Of a stretch of 64,000 bases of DNA, positions 56,473 to 64,000 are shown piece by piece. Made by a program: the position numbers and the translations under genes. A model generated the notes under the pieces. It saw only the letters and a list, made by a program, of their open reading frames with translations. It did not search any database and was not told where the DNA came from. This stretch comes from Mesotaenium endlicherianum. Its lineage: Eukaryota > Streptophyta > Zygnematophyceae > Zygnematales > Mesotaeniaceae. Position 1 is the first letter of the stretch. The number at the start of each line of letters is the position of its first letter. The stretch is from assembly GCA_009602735.1 (NCBI GenBank), contig WELA01002119.1:190982-254981 (forward strand), in the 5' to 3' direction.

Positions 56473-59400
56473 ATGGCAGACTACGAGCATTCAACACAGA
56501 GGTTGCGCTGGCTTCTTGTCGCGCAAGATGTGGTGAGAAACTTATGCCGCTGTACTTGAACTTCATTTTTCAAAACTCGTCTAATTCGGAGTAAGGGTCG
56601 ACGCGCATGAGAGTCGATGTAACTGATGGTATTCATTCTAGGAGAGAACAAATACGACCTATCTGTACTTTTTCCTGCCTGACTATGACTATCTTTGATT
56701 TCCTCCCCCTGCCGGCAGAAGCGGAGGAGGGAAACTTCTAATAGGAGGGCTGCTGAAGCGCTACGCAAGGTGAATATCATGCATCCAAATGGCATCGTAA
56801 CACAAGAAAGTAAGAAACGAAGGGGAAGGCACTACTTGATTTTTTTTGTGTCATGCAGTTATTGAGTGTCTGCACGACTTCTACAGAGGTGCCACTTAGA
56901 ATAAGTCCACTCTGTGAAGTGACTCTGCGTACACCTTTTCTGATGGCCGTTTCTCTGCAGTTTGGGACTACTACGGTGGAGGTTAAGGCAGATGGTTTAA
57001 GGGCACCAGACAATGAAGCAGGTGAGATTCACTTGTCCACGCACGAATTTCTCAAGGGACCTGAGACGACCTCACAATGTGTTTTTCGTATGGTCAAGCT
57101 ATTGCCCACTACTTATGGAATTATAGTGATGGCAACTGAAATTTGCCCGTTCTTTCTTACAGCTGTCAAGCAAGGGGATCCATCTTCACCACTTCCTGAG
57201 CCACTCACCGTTGACGAGGAGGTTCTCCTCTGCAAATATTTCGAAGTAAAGATCCAGGCGGTGTGCTCAGCATTCAACTTTCCCATCAAGATACAGGTGT
57301 GTTTCAAGCCTTTGTGAACTGGGTGTTGATTCTTCTCTGCCTGTCTCAGCTCTTCTTGCTGCAGCTTATTTGTCTCCATACAGATCACTTAATGCAGCCG
57401 GCATACCTCCGCAAGGGAGTGCGGGGTTGTGCCATGCGGGTTGATCACATTCATGGCATGGACTAGCAAGGGCCTCATTCTAAGTTTGTCGCGATAGAAG
57501 AACTAGTGATGAACTGAGTTGACGAGGAGTCTCTAAGAAGGGGATCTTTTTTGTTCTGTCGGGGGGTAGGCGACTGCCATCACTTACTTCAAGAGGTTCT
57601 ACCTTCACTGGTCTGTCATGGAGCACATGCCCAAGCATATCATGTAAGCAACGCCCCATTTGTTCACCGTACCAGGCGCCCCCTTCTGTTCATTGTCTAG
57701 TCATGATATTTGCTGCCTACTTTCCTCCACTACCTATCTGTCCCAGCCTATCCTCGTGCTTTTTTGGGGGCAGACAGCTGATCTAAAGCTTCATTCTGAT
57801 CTCTATCACCCAAGTACAATCCAAGCTGTGTTACACAAATCCTTAAGACCAGTGTTGAACTTAGCCTTCACCTTTGCCTTACAGGTGTCACCCACCCCTG
57901 GCGTTGACGCCACCCCTGCCTTCGGGATTCTCTTGAAGGAACTTGAGATGCTGCTTCATCACATCTACATCCTCTGGTGCCAGAATGTCATAAACTGGAG
58001 AGAAAGGCCACCCCAGGTGCATGTTCCCTGAGGTCTTCCGGGGGCTCTCTGACTTCCTGGCAGCCATGTGTTGACTTTCTGACAGTGAGAAGGGGCACCC
58101 CCTTGTCCCTAGCTCAGCGCACACAGGAACACAACCTCTATGAAACATCGGATTGCACAACTGACGTCTCTTGCCTCCTCGATCTCCGTCTGCACGAGCC
58201 CTGGCAGGTTGACGTGCATCTACCTGGCATGCAAGGTGGAGGAGGTGTATGTGTCAGCGGAGGAGTTTGGCAAGGGCATCAACCAGGACCCGGAGCAAGT
58301 GCTCACCAACGAGCTCATGGTGCTGCAGGTACTCCCAGTGCTCCGTGTCCCCTCTGCCACTCATTTCACGCATCCTCTTGCAAATCCTCTCCCACTCGAC
58401 TTGCGCATGTCGGCTGACGGCGGGTCTACCTCGGCCAATCCTCGTCGGCTTTGCCACGTCGTGCCTGCTGGCCCGCCCTGCTGACTCCACATCTGCCGTA
58501 GATGAGCCCTGGTGTCAGCACTGTTAGGAGTGTGCATGCATGCGTGCACGCATGTATGTGCATGCTGGCTTCCGGGGAGTCTCTGTGTCATTCATGGATG
58601 CCGCTACTGCTACCGCTGCTGCTGCTGCTGCTGCTGCTGCAAGGGTGGTTGGGATGGATGAACAGTTGCGCCTCACATTGATTCTTTGTGCACTTCATTT
58701 CCCTTGCCCGTGAACTGATCTTGTCAGAGTGGTTGCTAGACTCGTAGGGTGCACTCAGCACACAGGGGAACTGCACACCCAAGCCTCAACGAGCCTCTCG
58801 AGCCTGACCCGAGCCTGACCCGAGCCTCCTTCTCACTTCAGAGCTCCAGCTCAGGGAGTAGAGCTTGTGTACCTGCATCAATGTGTGACGGCAACATCTT
58901 GATCTGCCCTCGTGCTTGCCCACCCGCGCCGCCGACCTGCACGTGCCAGCAGCTGGCTGTGGGGAAGCGGCGGCGAAGCACTCTCTGCTTTGCACACACC
59001 ACGTTTACAAGATCACAAGATGAGATGGAGCCACCGATGTGCTGACCCGCGCTCTCATTTGCGACCCGTTCCCTGTCATTGCTCCAGACGCTGCACTTTG
59101 ACCTCATCACGTATGCGCCCTACCGCGCTCTGGAGGGCTTCCTGATTGACATGCAGGTGTGTGCGCGCGCATCTCCCCAGCCCTGCTGCTTGTTATTCAA
59201 ACGTAACCAAATCAGACGTAAATTCCAAATCAGACGTAAAATCCATGTCCAGTTCAGACGCCAATGGCGAGCGTCAACGGTGGTGTCAGGGAGCTTCCCG
59301 GAAGTCAGGGATGAATGTGAATGCGAATGCAAGATGTGAGCACTGGGCCCTTCGTCCGCCCTCGTCGCCCGGGGTGGAGAATCTCTCCCAGTGCACCTCA

Positions 59401-62400
59401 ACGGGTTGGAGTTGCACTCGTGTTGGACAGCCCCCGAGTCAGGACTGATTGCTTCTCTAAGACGGAGAGCGGCGTTCCGGTCGCCCCCTTTCCCTCCCCC
59501 TCTCCCTCCCTCTCCCTCTTTCTCCTCTCCCCTCCCCCTCTCCCTCCCTCTCCCTCTTTCTCCTCTCCCCTCCCCCTCTCCCTCCTCCCGCAACCAGTGT
59601 TGCGAGCCCAAGCAAGGGCTGTAGGCTGCACTCCAGTGCACGCCAGGGCCAGGTAGCAAACTCCGGGGGAAAATGTGCAGTGGAAAATGTGCAGCTTCAC
59701 CTGTTGGACCGATTCTTCTTCTCTATCTCTTCTGCTGCCCATCCAAGAGCAACGAGCTGCTACGGCCTTCCCCTGACGCGGCTGCTGGCTTGGCCTGTCT
59801 GCGGGCGGCAGAGCTTCTGGGAGGCAGCGGGAGACGCCCCGCCCTCCAAGGAGCAGCTTCAGGTGCACACAATCTGGCTCCTTCACAGATCCGTCCTTCC
59901 CTTCCTGTGCTCACAGGCCGCGGCTGCACTGGGCATGTGTGTAGAGTACAAGAGGGCTGGGGAGTGCATGAACAAGCCACACTTCTCAGCTCAGGGGGGT
60001 CAGCGTTCAGCAGCTGGGATCTGGCGGTTGTTCAGTCTCTCCCCTAGTGTCTGGGGCGTGCAAAGATCCTCCAGGAAGCGACGGAAGTTTTGAGTGCGAA
60101 CTCTCTGATTCTTCTCTGGGATTTTGCAATCCGTGCCTCGGCCTCAGGGAGCGGTGTGGGGGAGGAGCGTGGGGAGAGACGGAGGATGTTTCTAGTGCGA
60201 TCTGCTCTCCCTGCTCGATACACCCTTCATCGTCTCCGCTGACACTTGCAAACTTGTTATACCAGGGTCACACATGCAGTGCCCCCCCTCGCCCTCGCGA
60301 GGGACTGATTGTACATCGACATGCCCGCACATGTGTAGGCACACATATGTATGTAAGGTGATATTATGTGATCATAGTTTTTCACGAGTGTGTGGACACA
60401 CATATGTATGTAGGGATAAGTTTTGTCATCCCGGTTTCATCCTGTATGAGCCACTGCTGTTGACTCTGCTACTTCTCTTCCACGATCGCGTGTGTGTGCT
60501 CGCCCAGAGCTACCGGGAGAAGGCCAAGGGCATTGTGGACTCCATCATGCTCACCGACGCGCCCCTCACGCACCCGCCCGGCCAGGTCAGCACACACTGC
60601 TGCTGCGCCAGCTCGTCCTCCACCCGCCCCTCTCTCCCCACTCTCTCTTTCCACTTCCTACTGCCCCTTTCAGAACTTCTGCCCCCCTTGCATTACCCCC
60701 CCCCCCTCTCCCTCAGTCCCTTTCTCTGTGCTGGCTGTCTCCTGTGCTAGTACCCATGTGCTGCTGCATTGCTGCTGACAGTCGTGCGCGGGGTGGCTGC
60801 TGGCTGCGTGACGCGTGTCCGTGCGCAGCTCGCGCTGGCAGCCCTGGGCATGGCAAACGACGCCAGCCCGGTGGTGGACATGGACAAGTACGGTATCCCT
60901 CCTCTTCCTCCTCTTCCCCCTCCCGCCCTGGCCCCCATTTTCTGTTCCCTCTCGTCTCCCCGCCTCAAATCTTCCTTCCCCTTTCAAGCCTTCTTGCGGT
61001 GCAGGATACAATGTCATACCCCACGAGTTGTGGATACTAGGTCTTGCCGAGGCAGAGGGAAGCTGTGGCAGACGCAAGCGACATGACGCGGGTGTCGCTA
61101 CGGCAGCTGCTGTACTTCCCCGGGTGGTGCTTCTAGGATGCATCTCCAAATCTTTTAGCAGCTTTCCAGCCGTCAAATGACACGTTTGCCCTCTCACCTC
61201 GCAACGCACGTGAGGCTCCTTGGGCCGCCGTACTCCAGCCCTGCGTTCCCCCCTCTGGACTGCAACAATATCACGGACACGCGCATGCGCAATGCTAACT
61301 TGTGGCGATGGCCGTACTTCATTGCACGAGTTCTTTACATTGGACTGATTGGCCTGGAGTGGCCCATCCAGAGTGGCGCAGGGCATAGCGGCCAGTCGCA
61401 GAAGAGAAGCTGACACCACAGTCTGTATCTCTGTGGCGCTGCACCCCATGATGTCGGAGCAGGTACGTGCAGAGGGCTGTGAGCAAGCGGCAGCAGCAGG
61501 GAAGCAGCGGCGGCAGCAGCAGCCACGACCAGTCGGCGGAGGAGCTGGCCAGCACCATCGCGTCCATCAAGCAGCACGTGCGCCTCTTTTGCTCCTCCTC
61601 GCTGCTGCCCTGCAATGTCATGCAATGCAATGCTGCAAGCGCTGGTGGCGTCGCGCGGTGCGTACCCAGAGGCGCTGCTGCAGCCACATGGGGAGCCCAG
61701 AGCAGCAGCAGCACCACCAGCATTAACAGCATGGCTGGCTTGTACTGCACAACCGCTCTCCTGCCCATGCCAGCTGTTCAGGCCTGCACTGTTAAGAGCA
61801 AACTGTCTGTGCTTGCTAACACCTCAAGTACCAGCATGTGATACCTGCATCACTGCGATAATATCGCAGAGCACGAGTATCTTGAAGGCTGTAAGGAACG
61901 CCCCACACAGGGTAAGAAGAAGAAGGAGAACAACGAAGCAGAAGCACTCCTGTGAGAGAGCTCTCAAAAGTCTCACAATCTATTTGGTGACAGCCCTCAG
62001 AGGTGGGCAACCTCATGCGCTGTCAAACTGCGCCATCTTTGAAGAGAGCGTCCCTTGGCCTGTCTGAGTGCGACAGGTGGCGGAAGCAGGGGAGGTGCCG
62101 CCAGCAGACGCCGTGAAGCCGCTGGACAAGAAGCTCAAGTACTGCCGCGACCCCCAGCTGTTTGCGCAAGACGAGTGAGACCTCTGGCCGCCTCTCTCTC
62201 TCTCTGACTGTGTGAATGTATGTGTGTGTGTGTGTTTTCACTCTGGTTCTACTTGTGCCTGCCTGTCTGCAGTCTGCTCTTGAGCTGAGCTGGAGGAACA
62301 AGCTCCCTCTGCACTGCCATGTCAGCACCCCCATAGCAGCTTGTTGTTTCTGAACTGCCATGTCAGCATTCCCATTCCTGCATTGCCATGTGAACGTTGC

Positions 62401-63426
62401 CGAGTCCATGGCGGGCTCTTGAGAAGCGCCGGACTGAGAATATGTGTGTGTGTGTGTGTGTGCGCGTGCGTGTGCGCGTGATATTTGCACATGGTGGGGC
62501 CCTCCTTGTGGTTGGGGGCAGGCAGAAGAGGAAGAGCCGCAAGGAGAAGCAGAAGAAGCAGAAGCGCGCGCCCCACGATGCCAAGCCCTCCTCTACGCCC
62601 CCCCTGTACGTCCCCATTGTCGCCGTCGTCATCACCCCCGTTGGTCTCCTCACGCACTCGCTTTGGCATCACACGTCTGTCTCTCCCTGTGTGTGTGTCT
62701 CAGGCCGTCTGCCAGGGTGTCCGCCGGTCAGTCTATTTCCTCCTCGGGTGCATTAGAATGGATGTCCTTGTCCGCCTCTCTTGCTGGCCTGCCCCCTTTG
62801 CTGACACCTCAGCTGGTGCTGCATACCGGTAGCTCTGCTCCCATACCTCAAAACAAAAGAGTGGAGAGGCTGGAGAGACGCAGGCTCGTCTGCACCACTG
62901 TGGACCAAAGGCAGCCATTGCATGCCATTGGCGTCCTGCTTCCCTAGTAGGTGTTATACATGGAGCTAGTTCCTCCTGTAGGGCAGGATGCAAAAGTCAC
63001 TGGTAACAACTGACAAGAGGAGCAGGTACATTGAAACGGGTCATAGTCCCGTTGCAAAGTTAGAATTTGCGCGCTTTCAACTACCCCTGCATGAGTTGTG
63101 TCAGTGAAGTGGACAGGTGGTGAAAGGGAGGGGAGGGGAGGGGAGGGGGAATACGCCAGGGTAGCATGCCCTTCATCAAAGGACAGTATGCTTGCACTCC
63201 GGCGAGAGGGTGGATCACATTCATATAATTTTTATATCCCACCTCAAGCTTTAAGGTCTCACATATTCTCCTGCGCTAGCGGTGGTGGTGGTGGTGGTGG
63301 TGACACAGGGACGCCGACGCCGACAACGACATGGACGCGCACGATCCCAAGCGGCGCCGCAGCGTGGACGTGCTGATGACGCACTCCCAGCACCAGCACC
63401 AGGAGCAGGACCAGCCCGGCTCGTGA
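56473..63426 (+). CDS. CYCH: Cyclin H (CDK-activating kinase / TFIIH subunit), 14 exons
   Basis: Exons: 56473-56532, 56719-56769, 56961-57021, 57163-57296, 57570-57643, 58208-58328, 59088-59156, 59812-59862, 60508-60585, 60829-60887, 61463-61577, 62077-62174, 62522-62605 and 63309-63426. All GT-AG, phases consistent, 390 residues. The start [15 protein letters not shown] and the order of motifs match plant cyclin [13 protein letters not shown], then the first cyclin box (about 75-190) with [49 protein letters not shown] and [15 protein letters not shown]. The second box (about 205-300) has [14 protein letters not shown] and [11 protein letters not shown]. Cyclin H activates CDKD, which with MAT1 phosphorylates other CDKs and the RNA polymerase II tail. 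The C-terminus is basic ([14 protein letters not shown]) followed by an Asp-rich and a His/Gln-rich tail. Confidence 0.95.
58615..58640. repeat. (GCT)n microsatellite in cyclin H intron 6
   Basis: A perfect GCT run of about 26 bp within the intron 58329-59087. Confidence 0.9.
59494..59588. repeat. 38-bp pyrimidine minisatellite in cyclin H intron 7
   Basis: About 2.5 tandem copies of a 38-bp unit made only of C and T (starting CTCCCCCTCTCCC), at 59494, 59532 and 59570. A homopurine/homopyrimidine tract of this length can form triplex DNA. Confidence 0.88.
62443..62480. repeat. (GT)n and GC/GT microsatellite in cyclin H intron 12
   Basis: A TG run grading into alternating GCGTGC, purine-pyrimidine alternating and able to form Z-DNA. 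A shorter GT run lies at 62221-62234 in the same intron. Confidence 0.85.
63125..63150. repeat. (GGGGA)n tract in cyclin H intron 13
   Basis: Five G runs of at least three, separated by single A, on the plus strand. This is a possible G-quadruplex in the transcript. Confidence 0.85.
63281..63301. repeat. (GGT)n microsatellite at the last cyclin H splice acceptor
   Basis: Seven GGT units end 1 nt before GACACAG, the acceptor of exon 14 at 63309, so the usual pyrimidine tract is missing there. Confidence 0.9.
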
Positions 63427-64000
63427 CGTGGAGCGGGAGGAGCCCGCCACGTGGCAAGCAACGGCATGAAGAGGCAGTTCTGTGTGGCCGTCGTGCGGTA
63501 AGAAGGCGGGAGGCAAGGACCAGGCAGCCTGTCGGGCACCGCATCATTTGTTCCCCTCCTTGAGGGAGTCAGCCTGAGGGTTGGTTCCGAAGCGCACAGT
63601 CGAAGCGTTTGAGATCTTCCGGTGGAGCGTGTGGGTTCTGGGGCAAGATGCGGCGTGGTGCGGGCTATGTTGGGGCCGTAAGCTCGTGAGCAAGTGTGCT
63701 TGAGTCCACTCTGTGGTGGCTTTGGGATTCAAGATGTCTGCCCGTGACGGTTGCTGAGTGCAAGTGTGAGGTACGCTCTGTAGCGCCTGGGCATGGTGTT
63801 ACAGTGGAGGGGGCTGGTCGCCTGGAGCGTGAGAATGTGAATGGGTGTGCTTAAGTCGGCTGTTGGCATTAGGCTTGAGTTGGCTGGATGTTCCTCCTGG
63901 GAGCTTCGATTGCTGCAATCGCAGGGTGGGCACGTCCTTTCTCTGACGCATGTGGGCTATCTGTTCCTTGCAGGTGGCTGCTGCTTCTCATCCCCCCCCC
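63427..64000 (+). other. Cyclin H 3' UTR and downstream DNA
   Basis: No further open frame with support. The sequence is G/T-rich and ends in a C run at the window edge. I see no clear AATAAA. Confidence 0.5.

Noticed and set aside
1-64000. CRISPR arrays, bacterial operons, riboswitches
   Set aside because: Spliceosomal introns, plant protein families and LTR retrotransposons show nuclear eukaryotic DNA; no regularly spaced repeat array was seen.

Overview
The window is nuclear DNA of a streptophyte, most likely a seedless land plant or a close algal relative. The evidence is four intron-containing genes with GT-AG introns, plant-type proteins (a SHI/STY transcription factor, a plant PAP/OAS1-type nucleotidyltransferase, cyclin H), a tRNA-Ser(AGA), and a deep nest of Ty3/gypsy and Ty1/copia retrotransposons. 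I cannot name the species. Exon coordinates were worked out by hand from splice sites, reading phase and remembered family sequences, so single boundaries may be off by a few bases. Layout: 1-3436 is CAG/CTG-rich low-complexity DNA followed by AT-rich upstream DNA. 3437-11060 (+) is an eight-exon nucleotidyltransferase gene encoding about 1879 residues. 11061-15300 is AT-rich intergenic DNA. 15300-44600 is the retrotransposon nest. 46158-47587 (+) is a two-exon SHI/STY gene. 49914-52943 (-) is a six-exon gene of unknown function. 53600-55940 holds an orphan open frame between two 126-bp direct repeats. 56240-56321 (-) is tRNA-Ser(AGA). 56473-63426 (+) is a fourteen-exon cyclin H gene of 390 residues. 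The nest has several layers. Element A (16236-19660, minus) is a decayed Ty3-type pol whose integrase C-terminus carries a PHD finger. A diverged 0.85-kb LTR-like repeat (E) lies on both sides of the rest, at 19915-20799 and 42662-43851; the right copy is followed by decayed copia reverse transcriptase. Partial copies of family D occupy 20800-26778, on both strands and across an assembly gap. Element C, a decayed chromovirus, is split over 26778-28302, 30850-32295 and 41114-42355, and contains a stray plasma-membrane H+-ATPase exon. Inside C's 3' region sits a structurally complete family D element at 32296-41113. Element D is the most interesting object here. It has paired LTRs, an initiator-tRNA-Met primer site, gag, pol in the -1 frame with a C-terminal chromodomain, a third intact frame (ORF3, 558 residues, no recognised homologue), a polypurine tract and a near-match target duplication. 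The gag-pol overlap holds a TTTAAAA slippery heptamer, a 7-nt spacer and a perfect 10-bp hairpin that contains the gag stop codon, which is the classical layout of a -1 ribosomal frameshift signal. ORF3 starts 2 nt after a good splice acceptor with a TACTAAC branch-point motif, and short segments that follow the pol stop recur in order after the ORF3 stop, suggesting how ORF3 was acquired.
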